A DNA stretch of 10,428 nucleotides from Bacteroidota bacterium (GTDB taxonomy: Bacteria > Bacteroidota > Bacteroidia > Bacteroidales > JAAYUG01). The position numbers and the translations under genes are program-made. The DNA lies in the NCBI GenBank assembly GCA_021812865.1, contig JAKAMP010000043.1, positions 1-10,428 of the forward strand, read 5' to 3'. Each line of letters begins with the position of its first letter. Position 1 is the first letter of the stretch. This document shows positions 1 through 7,233 of the stretch, one piece after another. The notes beneath the pieces are model-generated. The model had not been told where the DNA came from, searched no databases, and saw nothing but the letters and a program-made list of their open reading frames with translations.

Positions 1-245
1 TTGAATTTCATCAATAGGTGTACCAGCCACATGGATGTACTGGAGTTAAAATACTGGAGCCTGATGGTAATATTGATCTTTGGAACTGGCGACTTGATAA
101 ATTCTGCCACCCACTCATCCAAAGGCTGATAAAATTGAATGGAATTTTCGGGGATAGAGGTACCCTTAATTTCAAGAACACCATTGGCCGCATCGAAATT
201 AACTTCAGGAGTTTTTGCAGTGGCTTCTCTTACAAGATTTTCCAT
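1..245 (-). CDS. SiaC family (DUF1987) regulatory phosphoprotein, 3' part beyond window
   Basis: The first 81 codons of a gene read leftward and cut by the window edge. Translation from the ATG at 245-243 begins MENLVREATAKTPEVNFDAA and continues through GTSIPENSIQFYQPLDEW (residues 28-45), the pattern I recognise from the SiaC/DUF1987 family. FNSSTS at residues 66-71 falls where the family normally has FNTSSS, the loop holding the phosphorylated residue. Known from the family: these small proteins (about 120-130 residues) are phosphorylated by a SiaB-type kinase and dephosphorylated by a SiaA-type PP2C-like phosphatase, and in Pseudomonas the unphosphorylated form activates a diguanylate cyclase. 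Partner genes, if present, would lie left of this window. There is no clear ribosome binding site, which is usual in this phylum. The gene starts 114 bases after the FeoB-associated gene on the same strand, so read-through from feoB is possible. Family assignment is confident; the target in this organism is unknown. Confidence 0.85.
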   Translation of the reverse strand, partial: MENLVREATAKTPEVNFDAANGVLEIKGTSIPENSIQFYQPLDEWVAEFIKSPVPKINITIRLQYFNSSTSMWLVHLLMKF

Positions 246-359
246 AGGGGCATATTGTGTTTTAGACTATATAACGAAACTTGCCAGATCAAATTTGAAT
301 AAAGGTAATACTTTTTCGGCCATTTCCGAACGAAATATATGAACAGATTGCTGGTTTTA

Positions 360-500
360 CTACAGATAACAGTTAGGACAGTGTCTTCCGCAGTTTTTGC
401 CTTTGTTTTTTGCTTTACTGAAGACCGACAATGCAAATTGCCAGGTTGTATAAACCGTTGCCGATGCTACGATCATGATGACAAGATATTGCTGAAGCAT
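360..500 (-). CDS. FeoB-associated Cys-rich membrane protein
   Basis: A 46-residue protein starting at the ATG at 500-498 (MLQQYLVIMIVASATVYTTW...). A single hydrophobic segment covers roughly residues 3-24. It is followed by a basic stretch, KAKNKGKN, and a Cys-rich tail ending CGRHCPNCYL (C-x3-C-x2-C). This matches the layout of the FeoB-associated Cys-rich membrane protein family, whose members are typically about 40-60 residues and sit directly after feoB. The gap from the feoB stop is 11 bases, so the two are almost certainly cotranscribed. A longer reading of the same frame (from 605) would overlap the end of feoB and put a non-hydrophobic leader in front of the membrane helix, so the internal ATG is preferred. 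The role is not established in the family. The cysteines suggest metal or redox contact with FeoB at the inner membrane, which is inference. Confidence 0.85.
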   Translation of the reverse strand: MLQQYLVIMIVASATVYTTWQFALSVFSKAKNKGKNCGRHCPNCYL

Positions 501-511
501 AAGTTTATCTG

Positions 512-3037
512 TTATATATGAAAAATGAGACTTCCCAGGTGGTAAAAAGTGAATGCCATAATCCAGGCTACAGCCGTGGTATATCCGACAGTGAACATTG
601 CCCATTTCCAGTGACCCGTTTCATTCTTTATGGCTACGATAGAGGCAATGCAAGGGAAATAAAGTAAAACGAAGACCATGAAGGATAAGGCATTCAGTGG
701 TGTAAATATTGGTTTTCCCGCATGAGGCCCCGAAACAAATACCTGTTCTTTCAGTCGCGCGGCCAGTGCATCTTTGCTCTCTGCATGCGGATCACCGTGA
801 TAAAGCACAGCCAGGGTGCTTACCACAATTTCCTTAGCGGCCACACCGGATAAAATGCTTACACTCATACGCCAGTCAAATCCGAGCGGGCTCATTACGG
901 GCTGTATCCATTTTCCCGCACGGCCAATCATGGAATATTCCTGTTCTTCGCTCTTCTTTTGTGCATCAATCTGGTGAAGGGCTTCGATTCTCTTTGCATT
1001 CACCAGGGTGACTGAATCATGCTGGCCTGATGCTTTGAAGTGGTCTGCCAGGGCAGTATCTTTATTCTGAATGGATTGAGACATGGCCGCATAATTCTTT
1101 GAATAGGTCTTCGGTTTGGGATAATAACCGAGAGCCCAGATCAATATGGATGCAACAAGGATAATTCCTCCCATTTTTCTGAGGTACTGCGAAGTGCGGT
1201 TCCACATGTGAATAACTGTTGCCCTTGTTGTAGGCATGCGGTATGGCGGAAGCTCCATTACGAAGGGTATCCCCTTTGCCCTAAATAAGGTTTTCTTGAA
1301 TACAATCGCCAGAATAATGGCAGTGAATATCCCGGTTGCATAGATTAAAAACAGCATGGAGCCCGAATGTTTAGGGAAGAAGGCTCCGATAAACAGAATG
1401 TAAACCGGCAATCGGGCGCTGCACGACATGAAGGGATTGATCAGCATGGTAAGGATGCGGTCATTCCGGTTTTCGATGGTGCGGGTGGATAATATGGCAG
1501 GAACATTGCACCCAAATCCCATAATCATTGGAATAAAAGAACGACCGTGCAGCCCGATCTTGTGCATCAGCTTGTCCATGATAAAGGCCGCCCGTGCCAT
1601 GTATCCAGTGTCTTCCATGAGCGATATAAAGAAGAAAAGAATGAGAATGTTCGGAAGAAAGACGATGACTCCCCCCACGCCGGCAATTACGCCCTGTATG
1701 AGTAAGTCTTTCAGGGGACCTGCGGCCATATGCAATCGGATGAAATTACCGAGCAGTGAAACACCTTCCTGTATCCATTCCATTGGATAACGGCCAATGG
1801 TAAAGGTTGCCTGGAAAATAAGCCACAGGAATAGAAAAAATAAGGGAATACCAAGCCACTTGTGCGTAAGAAAGCGGTCGATCCTCTCAGATGGCTGACG
1901 AAGAGGGCTAAGGTTTTTCTTATAGGTTTCTTTCAAAGCTCCGGCAATCACACCATACCTGGCATCAGTAATCAGCGACTCGGAATCGTCGGCAAACAGC
2001 TTTTCAAGCCTTCTGATTTCTGCGCTCACGGCATCGGTAATTTCCTTTCCCGCCTGGCCCTGCGAAAGGAGTCGGGTGATCCGTTTGTCTTTTTCAATGG
2101 CTTTGATGGCCAGGAACCGTGACGAATAGATATCGGTGAGTTCATAATGCTCCGGCCTCTTCAGCAGTTTCTGCATGGATGCAATCGATTTTTCTATTTC
2201 GTCGCCATAACGGATATGGATATGTCTGAATGTCTTATCTTTTCCTACATGTACATTGATTACCTTGTCGAGCAGTTCTGGCAGGCCTTCACTCTTTCGT
2301 GCCACCGTGGGAACAAAGGGTACTCCCAGCATTTTGCCCAGAAGCTGATGATCAAGCCTGTCACCGCTGCGGTTCAATTCATCATACATGTTCAGGGCAA
2401 CCACCATGCGCACATCCATATCGATCAATTGGGTGGTCAGGTACAGGTTCCGCTCGAGATTTGAACCATCGAGCACATTGATCACCACGTCCGGCAGGTT
2501 GTTGACAATATGCTCCCTTACATAGACTTCTTCGGGGGTATATGCCGTAAGCGAATAGGTGCCCGGCAGATCAGTGAGAAGAATCCTGTACCCTTTGTAA
2601 TTTAATTGTGCTACCTTGGATTCGACGGTTACACCGCTGTAATTGCCTACCTTTTCCCGCGAATGCGACAGCAGGTTGAACAGCGAGGTTTTTCCTGAAT
2701 TCGGGTTGCCCACCAGGGCAGCGTATATGGTTTTTTCTTCTCTTTTTACGGTTTCTTTCAACTCAGCTTCCGAGGATATGAATCTATCTGCAAGCGGTTC
2801 CTGAACGCCCTCCGTAGCCTGAACAATTTCGATCATGGCCGATTCACTTTTTCGCAGAGAAACCAGGTATCCCATTATATTATATTCAACGGGATCTCCA
2901 AGCGGCGCCCTTTTGATCATGGTTACCTTCTTGCCGCCAATGAATCCCATCTCCACAATCCTCTTCCGGAATGCTCCCCTTCCCCTAACCCTGGTGATGA
3001 TTCCACTTTCCCCTTCCTTTAAATCGAATAAAAACAT
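512..3037 (-). CDS. feoB: FeoA-FeoB fusion, ferrous iron transporter
   Basis: An 841-residue inner-membrane Fe(II) uptake protein. Residues 1 to about 73 form a FeoA (SH3-like) domain fused in front of FeoB. The cytoplasmic G domain follows: G1 GNPNSGKT at 110-117, the G2 threonine in SGVTV at 134-138, G3 DLPG at 156-159, and G4 NMYD at 216-219 (FeoB proteins usually carry NMxD here). From about residue 390 come multiple membrane segments with both Gate motifs: GFGCNVPAI at 507-515, containing the conserved Cys, and GVAAKEIV at 731-738. Residues about 640-705 are a charged, helical stretch between membrane segments. GTP binding and hydrolysis regulate or drive Fe2+ import, mainly under low-oxygen or reducing conditions. 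The FeoA fusion removes the need for a separate feoA gene, and none is seen nearby. The ATG at 3037-3035 begins directly with the FeoA domain. All key motifs are intact. Confidence 0.97.
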   Translation of the reverse strand: MFLFDLKEGESGIITRVRGRGAFRKRIVEMGFIGGKKVTMIKRAPLGDPVEYNIMGYLVSLRKSESAMIEIVQATEGVQEPLADRFISSEAELKETVKREEKTIYAALVGNPNSGKTSLFNLLSHSREKVGNYSGVTVESKVAQLNYKGYRILLTDLPGTYSLTAYTPEEVYVREHIVNNLPDVVINVLDGSNLERNLYLTTQLIDMDVRMVVALNMYDELNRSGDRLDHQLLGKMLGVPFVPTVARKSEGLPELLDKVINVHVGKDKTFRHIHIRYGDEIEKSIASMQKLLKRPEHYELTDIYSSRFLAIKAIEKDKRITRLLSQGQAGKEITDAVSAEIRRLEKLFADDSESLITDARYGVIAGALKETYKKNLSPLRQPSERIDRFLTHKWLGIPLFFLFLWLIFQATFTIGRYPMEWIQEGVSLLGNFIRLHMAAGPLKDLLIQGVIAGVGGVIVFLPNILILFFFISLMEDTGYMARAAFIMDKLMHKIGLHGRSFIPMIMGFGCNVPAILSTRTIENRNDRILTMLINPFMSCSARLPVYILFIGAFFPKHSGSMLFLIYATGIFTAIILAIVFKKTLFRAKGIPFVMELPPYRMPTTRATVIHMWNRTSQYLRKMGGIILVASILIWALGYYPKPKTYSKNYAAMSQSIQNKDTALADHFKASGQHDSVTLVNAKRIEALHQIDAQKKSEEQEYSMIGRAGKWIQPVMSPLGFDWRMSVSILSGVAAKEIVVSTLAVLYHGDPHAESKDALAARLKEQVFVSGPHAGKPIFTPLNALSFMVFVLLYFPCIASIVAIKNETGHWKWAMFTVGYTTAVAWIMAFTFYHLGSLIFHI

Positions 3038-3052
3038 AAAATTAACTTAGAC

Positions 3053-3083
3053 TAAATATAAATAGAAACAAAACTTTTACAAA
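3053..3083 (-). promoter_or_regulatory. Putative feoB promoter (Bacteroidota -33/-7 type)
   Basis: Reading leftward, TTTG at 3083-3080 is followed by a 19-base spacer and TATATTTA at 3060-3053. This is seven of eight matches to the Bacteroidota -7 consensus TAnnTTTG at the usual spacing. It would start transcription around ten bases before the feoB ATG. The region is very AT-rich, so chance matches are easy. I saw no convincing Fur or DtxR-type palindrome over it. Confidence 0.4.
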
Positions 3084-3286
3084 AATAGCGAAAAAATACC
3101 TGATTTTCTTCCATATCAAATCCCGTCGATCTATAATATGCATATACGCATGCCGTTGGGTAACCGTTCAGCATGAATCGGTGCAATTTACACTTGGAAA
3201 TTCTATAGTAGATGCTTAATATTTCATAAAAACCCGTTAAAAGTGATAAGTCTGCAGGATGGTATAATTTTATGACGTTTGCAACG

Positions 3287-3315
3287 TTTGAATGCACAAA
3301 ATGGTACTTAATTTG
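3287..3315 (+). promoter_or_regulatory. Weak candidate promoter for the DUF6340-type lipoprotein
   Basis: TTTG at 3287-3290, a 17-base spacer, then TTAATTTG at 3308-3315 (seven of eight to TAnnTTTG). The spacer is a little short. If used, transcription would start after the ATGs at 3292 and 3301, which supports the TTG at 3361 as the true start. Confidence 0.25.
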
Positions 3316-3360
3316 CATGATCAATATTTAAGGTTAAATTGTATCAATAAACCATTTGAA

Positions 3361-4392
3361 TTGAAAAGATCAACCGTTATCGGAGGAATAATTTTGAGCC
3401 TGGCCGTTGCTTCATGCGATGTGTTTGGCCCGTCTGTATACTTTGAGAATACTGAAAAAGACAATATCCGGATAGAAATTCTGAGACCGGCCGATACCAT
3501 TGTCAATCCTTCTGTTCATAATGTTCTGTTCTTTGTTCAGCCCGGGATTAATACCCTGCTGGCGGTAACACCGGGAAAGGAGCAGTTTGTTTCCCTTCCG
3601 GAATCGCAGAAACTCGACAGCGCCTGCCTGTATTCAATGGCCGATTTGCTGTCGGGATCTCCGCGATTCACCTTAATGGAACCCGAAAAGCTTTTCGAGC
3701 CGGCAAACGGGCATTCCTACAACTGGGATGAGATCGATACGCTTTGTGCTCAGGCAGGCGTTGATGGTTGCCTCATTCTTTCCGGACTGGAGGTTGAAAT
3801 TGCTGTTAACAGGGAGGTGGAGAGCTATAATCGTGGTGAAGGGTATTATGCCACCGGGAAATTCCGTTTGAGCGCCACCTGGCGTTTCTATGACCCTGCC
3901 AAACAGAATATGATCTCCAAAATTGTAAGGGTTGGCAATCCATTTGAGGGCTCCATTACGGAATATCCCGAGGAGGCATTCCTTGCCCTGGCAGATTTTA
4001 AATCCATGTCTTTCGATTTTGCCTCACAAGCCGGGGAGGATTATGCCAAGTGGATTGCACCGTATTGGGAGCTTACCGACAGGTATATCTACCTGAGCGG
4101 AAACCATGATATGGAAATAGCCAGAAATTATGCCGACAGCGGGAAATGGAGCGATGCTCTTTCCATATGGCGTAAATATAGGGGAAGTGAAAAGGTTGTT
4201 GTGGCCAAGCATGCTTCTTTCAATAGCATTGTAGCCTATGAAGTACTGGATCAGTTGGATTCGGCTCTGAACCTGGCCAATGACACGTACAGAAAATTCG
4301 GTACCGTTGAGGCTAATGACTATGCTGTTTTGCTGGAAGACCGGATCAGGGAAAAACAAATGGTTGAACGGCAACTGGGCATTATGCATTAG
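3361..4392 (+). CDS. DUF6340-type lipoprotein
   Basis: An envelope lipoprotein of about 343 residues when started at TTG 3361. That start gives a compact signal, KRSTVIGGIILSLAVASC, with lipobox AVASC and the lipidated Cys at residue 19. The same frame is open back to ATGs at 3292 and 3301, but those add a hydrophilic leader of 20 or more residues before the signal, which is atypical. After the Cys come the phrase ILRPADTIVNPSVHNVLFF and, near the C-terminus, DRYIYLSGNHDMEIARNYAD, GKWSDALSIWRKY, and ASFNSIVAYEVLDQLDSALN. The last part is TPR-like, and this arrangement is what I recall for DUF6340 lipoproteins of Bacteroidota. The middle (about residues 120-210) has a beta-rich look with WRFYDP. 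The function of the family is unknown. It stands alone: divergent from feoB and convergent with the nitroreductase operon. Confidence 0.75.
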   Translation: MKRSTVIGGIILSLAVASCDVFGPSVYFENTEKDNIRIEILRPADTIVNPSVHNVLFFVQPGINTLLAVTPGKEQFVSLPESQKLDSACLYSMADLLSGSPRFTLMEPEKLFEPANGHSYNWDEIDTLCAQAGVDGCLILSGLEVEIAVNREVESYNRGEGYYATGKFRLSATWRFYDPAKQNMISKIVRVGNPFEGSITEYPEEAFLALADFKSMSFDFASQAGEDYAKWIAPYWELTDRYIYLSGNHDMEIARNYADSGKWSDALSIWRKYRGSEKVVVAKHASFNSIVAYEVLDQLDSALNLANDTYRKFGTVEANDYAVLLEDRIREKQMVERQLGIMH

Positions 4393-4523
4393 GATAGTCA
4401 GATTCTGCACAATCTCTTTATGCAGAAGGCGCTGATTTCTCCTGTCTAACTGAAGAGGGCAGGATTACCCTTTAGGGAGGTGAAATTATTGATTGGGCGC
4501 GGGCTTCCTCCTCATGTGTGTTT

Positions 4524-5045
4524 TTACCATCTATTCCACTTTATTATTTTATCAGGGGGCAGTCGCTGAGAATCATGCCGGTCTGGATTTCCTGTATCGG
4601 CAGGGAAGCCGATGGGCAGCAGTACCATAGGTTCGATTTCAGGCGGAAGGCCAAGTATTGAAGCACACTTTTTTGCATCGAATTTACATATCCAGCATGT
4701 TCCGAGGCCGGCATCGACAGCGGCCAGTGCGATGTGGTCGGTGGCAATGCCAATGTCTATATCACAGTGATCCTTTCCATCATCGCGTTTCCATGAAGTG
4801 GTATGATTGCCGCAAATTACTATTACGGTGGGCGCCGACTCGATCCAGGATTTGCCATAACATGATTTGATCTGCTGAAGCAAGGGCTGTTCATTCACCA
4901 CAATGAAGGTCCAAGGCTGTTTATTGGCGGCAGAGGGGGCAACGCGTCCTGCTTCCAGTACGTTCATCAATAATTCTTTATTTATAGGCTTGTCAAGGAA
5001 AGATCGGCAGGAATATCTTCTTTTTGCCAGGTTAAGTAAGTTCAT
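4524..5045 (-). CDS. Nitroreductase family protein
   Basis: A 173-residue FMN-dependent oxidoreductase of the nitroreductase superfamily, full length for the short Bacteroidota type. The N-terminal FMN-phosphate binding motif RRYSCRSF is at residues 9-16. APSAANKQPW at 36-45 is the usual substrate and FMN loop, and IGIATDHIALAA at 98-109 and GLGTCWI at 113-119 form the core helix and following loop. PIGFPAD at 144-150 matches the terminal strand. These enzymes use NAD(P)H to reduce nitro compounds, quinones or flavins, usually as homodimers in the cytoplasm; the physiological substrate cannot be read from sequence. It is the last gene of a three-gene leftward operon, 12 bases after the upstream lipoprotein gene. 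Its cluster mates are envelope proteins, so a shared pathway is not obvious. Confidence 0.93.
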   Translation of the reverse strand: MNLLNLAKRRYSCRSFLDKPINKELLMNVLEAGRVAPSAANKQPWTFIVVNEQPLLQQIKSCYGKSWIESAPTVIVICGNHTTSWKRDDGKDHCDIDIGIATDHIALAAVDAGLGTCWICKFDAKKCASILGLPPEIEPMVLLPIGFPADTGNPDRHDSQRLPPDKIIKWNRW

Positions 5046-5057
5046 CTTGGAGTTTAT

Positions 5058-5468
5058 TTAGTAATGTAGCCTCACATCCAGTTCACCGTCGGTGAGAATG
5101 TAGCAATTGCCATTGCAGGCATCGGTTTGCAGTTGTGTGTTGATTTTTCCTCCGTCAACTGCAATAATGGTTTTGTTGCCCGATTTATATCGCGCTTCCA
5201 CCGAATAGTATTGTTCCACTTTGACCAGTAAGTAAAAATTATCCTGGGTGGTGCTGTCAATCCATTCCACTACCTTGTCTTCCACCTTGCCCCTGTATAA
5301 CGTAAGGTAGACTTTGGGATTTTCAGCGTTGATGGTGACTTTAACATGTAGATCGGCGCTGTCGGGCTTGTTTGAATAGCATTCGTCGCAGTTTACCATG
5401 GGGAATTGTTTGCAGGTGGCAAGCATAAGCATGGAGAAGATTATACCATATGTGAGCAGTCTGCGCAT
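5058..5468 (-). CDS. Small Cys-rich lipoprotein, unknown function
   Basis: A 136-residue exported protein. MRRLLTYGIIFSMLMLATC forms a lipoprotein signal with lipobox LATC and the lipidated Cys at residue 19. The mature part has a CDEC motif (Cys 27 and 30) and a second pair at Cys 118 and 122 (ACNGNC), which could form disulfides or a metal site. Between them lies a predicted beta-rich domain (HVKVTINAENPKVYLTLYRG; YYSVEARYKSGNKTIIAVDG). I recall similar short proteins from other Bacteroidota with the same CDEC and YKSGxKTIIAVDG phrases, but no named domain. It lies between the ankyrin protein (7 bases upstream) and the nitroreductase (12 bases downstream) and is almost certainly cotranscribed with them. 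Function is unknown. Confidence 0.8.
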   Translation of the reverse strand: MRRLLTYGIIFSMLMLATCKQFPMVNCDECYSNKPDSADLHVKVTINAENPKVYLTLYRGKVEDKVVEWIDSTTQDNFYLLVKVEQYYSVEARYKSGNKTIIAVDGGKINTQLQTDACNGNCYILTDGELDVRLHY

Positions 5469-5475
5469 TATATAA

Positions 5476-6927
5476 TTAATTATTCAGCCAGCGGATCGAT
5501 TTGTTGTTGTAATTGTCGTGTTTGAAAGGGAAATGGAATCCCAGAGAAATCTGGATACGGTGAGGGGAAAGGCCGTAAACAGGGAATGGGCTGTATTCAT
5601 AGCCAATGGATGCCGTCAGCAACTTACCGGTTCTGGATATCCCAACCAATGGAATAAACAGAAATTGGCGCTGCGCTTTTGTCTTGCTCCCTCTGTAATT
5701 GCCGAAAGTAAATCCTTCCTTGAAACCGAGAGTAATTCCCGCTTTTGCACCCTTTGGTGAAGTGAACAAGACAAATTGCTTGTCTATTCCTGCCCAAACC
5801 ATATATCTTCTTTCCCAGTACTGGTAATAAAGAAAGGGATCTTTTTCCACCAATACGTTTTTGGCCAGCATGCGTGTCATAAATCCCACGGTAATTGAGC
5901 TTCTGTATTTGGTGTCATACATTCCGGCAAAAAGGCCATTGGTATAATCGTGAAAATTCCAGGAAATATTCAGACCGGTGATGATCTGGCTGTAATCGGG
6001 CAGCACCGTTGATTTTGCGCCGTTTATTCGAAGCAGGCTGTCCATAGACGGGTTGTGCCTGGCCAGGTCGATAGGGCGCAGCCCCGTTCTTATCCTACTG
6101 TTTACATTGGCACCGGCACGGATTAGTGTTTCGGCCGTTTGCAACTGGTTGTTTCTTATGGCCAGGGCAAGCGCCGAATATTCATTTTCATTCCTGGCAT
6201 TAACCTGCGCTCCCCACAGAACCAGTGAGTCAGTCATCTGCAGAAATCCCTGTTGGGCTGCAGCCATAAGGGGGGTATTGCCATGACGATCGGGAAGGTT
6301 AACATTGAATTGGTGTTTGTGAAGCAGGCTGGCCACATCGATGGAATTCTGGTATGCGGCAATCATCATGGCCGAATTACCCTCATGATCCACCTGGTCT
6401 ATTTTGGCCCCGTAATAGAGCAGCATGTCGGCCAGGTAATAAAAATTGCCAGCGGCTGCATGCATCAGGGGGGTGGTGCCTTTATTGTCTGAACTGTCAA
6501 TGACTGCTCCCTGCTGGATGAGATAATTACATACATCCTCCTGGTCGGCCACGGCGGCGCCAATCAGGGCCGATTCTCCATTATAGTTAGTAAGGTTGAT
6601 GTCTGCGCCATTCAGCAGCAGCAGCTTCACCATTTCCAGGTTGCCCCGCTGGGCGGCATACATCAGAGGAGTTACCCCTTCCGGTGTGACTGCATTGATG
6701 CTGGCGCCATGATTGAGCAGGAACAGGGCTGCTTTTATGTCACCTGTATCGGCCGCCAGGATAAGGTTGAAATCCTTGTCCCCATTCATATACCAAAGAC
6801 TATCAGGGGTAGCGGGCTGATTGAACCTACTGCTGTCCTGATTCTGGTTTTGAGTCCAGGCCTCTGTAGAGTAAAGACTGAAAAGCAAAATCAACGAAAT
6901 ATATATTGCCCTTTGTCGCAGCAACAT
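5476..6927 (-). CDS. Exported ankyrin-repeat protein with beta-barrel-like C-terminus
   Basis: A 483-residue protein when started at the ATG at 6927-6925. That start gives a clear signal peptide, MLLRQRAIYISLILLFSL, with probable cleavage near STEA/WTQ (about residue 23). The frame is open upstream to an ATG at 7038, but those 37 extra residues would precede the signal and cover a -7-like box, so the internal start is preferred. Residues about 52-304 hold seven ankyrin repeats and a partial eighth, with classic phrases such as GVTPLMYAAQRGNLEMVKLL and GNTPLMAAAQQG, each about 33 residues. From about residue 308 to the end there are no ankyrins. Instead, alternating aromatic strands such as GLNISWNF, SSITVGF, KAGITLGF and RIQISLGFHFPF suggest an outer-membrane or beta-barrel fold. 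It is the first gene of an operon with a lipoprotein and a nitroreductase. Ankyrins mediate protein contacts; the partner here is unknown. Confidence 0.88.
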   Translation of the reverse strand: MLLRQRAIYISLILLFSLYSTEAWTQNQNQDSSRFNQPATPDSLWYMNGDKDFNLILAADTGDIKAALFLLNHGASINAVTPEGVTPLMYAAQRGNLEMVKLLLLNGADINLTNYNGESALIGAAVADQEDVCNYLIQQGAVIDSSDNKGTTPLMHAAAGNFYYLADMLLYYGAKIDQVDHEGNSAMMIAAYQNSIDVASLLHKHQFNVNLPDRHGNTPLMAAAQQGFLQMTDSLVLWGAQVNARNENEYSALALAIRNNQLQTAETLIRAGANVNSRIRTGLRPIDLARHNPSMDSLLRINGAKSTVLPDYSQIITGLNISWNFHDYTNGLFAGMYDTKYRSSITVGFMTRMLAKNVLVEKDPFLYYQYWERRYMVWAGIDKQFVLFTSPKGAKAGITLGFKEGFTFGNYRGSKTKAQRQFLFIPLVGISRTGKLLTASIGYEYSPFPVYGLSPHRIQISLGFHFPFKHDNYNNKSIRWLNN

Positions 6928-7233
6928 AACCAATTGCAGATTTATTGTACAAAAATAATAGAAGCTGCCGAACAATCCTAACTCTGAAGATATTTTGAAT
7001 ATGCCGGAATACTTACTTTTTAATGCAGGAAACAACATAAGGCCGGATTATCATTTTCCTGACTGCTGAAGAACCGTATTCAGGACCGGTAAAAAACAGA
7101 GACAGGCTTTTTTTCATCTAACAAACTATCTGCTTGCTCAATAAAAACAAAAGTTTGGTGTAATTAGATTAAAACATTTATCCTGTTTTTCTTAACTTTC
7201 AGAATATGGGTACTCAAAAAAGGCCAAAATACT
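6928..7233. other. Divergent intergenic region, ankyrin operon / secreted protein gene
   Basis: A 306-base AT-rich spacer between two divergent exported-protein genes. It contains the candidate -7 box for the leftward operon at 6950-6957. For the rightward gene there is only an imperfect -7-like TAACTTTC at 7193-7200, with no matching -33 element at normal spacing; TTTG at 7154-7157 is 35 bases away. No convincing gene, RNA or terminator was found inside. Confidence 0.45.
6950..6957 (-). promoter_or_regulatory. Candidate -7 box for the ankyrin/lipoprotein/nitroreductase operon
   Basis: Reading leftward, TATTTTTG at 6957-6950 is an exact match to the Bacteroidota -7 consensus TAnnTTTG. Its right edge (in the direction of transcription) lies about 22 bases before the preferred start at 6927. 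No good TTTG at the -33 position was found; the nearest, ATTG at 6976-6973, is only 15 bases away. Confidence 0.35.

Larger units (their letters stand above)
3038..3360. other. Divergent intergenic region, feoB / lipoprotein gene
   Basis: About 323 AT-rich bases between the feoB start and the likely TTG start of the plus-strand lipoprotein gene. It holds a candidate feoB promoter close to feoB and a weaker candidate for the rightward gene near 3287-3315. A short direct repeat, ACGTTTG at 3275-3281 and 3284-3290, lies at the right side. A 90-codon open frame on the minus strand (3324-3052) spans most of it but resembles no family I know and overlaps the candidate feoB promoter. No tRNA, riboswitch or clear terminator was seen. 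Confidence 0.5.

Noticed and set aside
1428..2464. Several plus-strand frames of 86-120 codons across feoB
   Set aside because: All are antisense to the intact FeoB domains and show no independent family signature.
3052..3324. 90-codon open frame on the minus strand upstream of feoB
   Set aside because: It resembles no family, has no signal or domain, lies in an AT-rich spacer and overlaps the candidate feoB promoter.
4024..4410. 128-codon minus-strand frame inside the DUF6340-type gene
   Set aside because: It is antisense to a well-supported lipoprotein gene, and its translation looks like a shadow of that coding frame.
4403..4427. Hairpin TTCTGCA / TGCAGAA between convergent genes
   Set aside because: A seven-base stem with an 11-base loop and no T-run on either side. 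It could be a weak terminator but is not strong enough to call.
6928..7038. Extended N-terminus for the ankyrin protein (ATG at 7038)
   Set aside because: It would place 37 residues before a good signal peptide and read through a -7-like promoter box.
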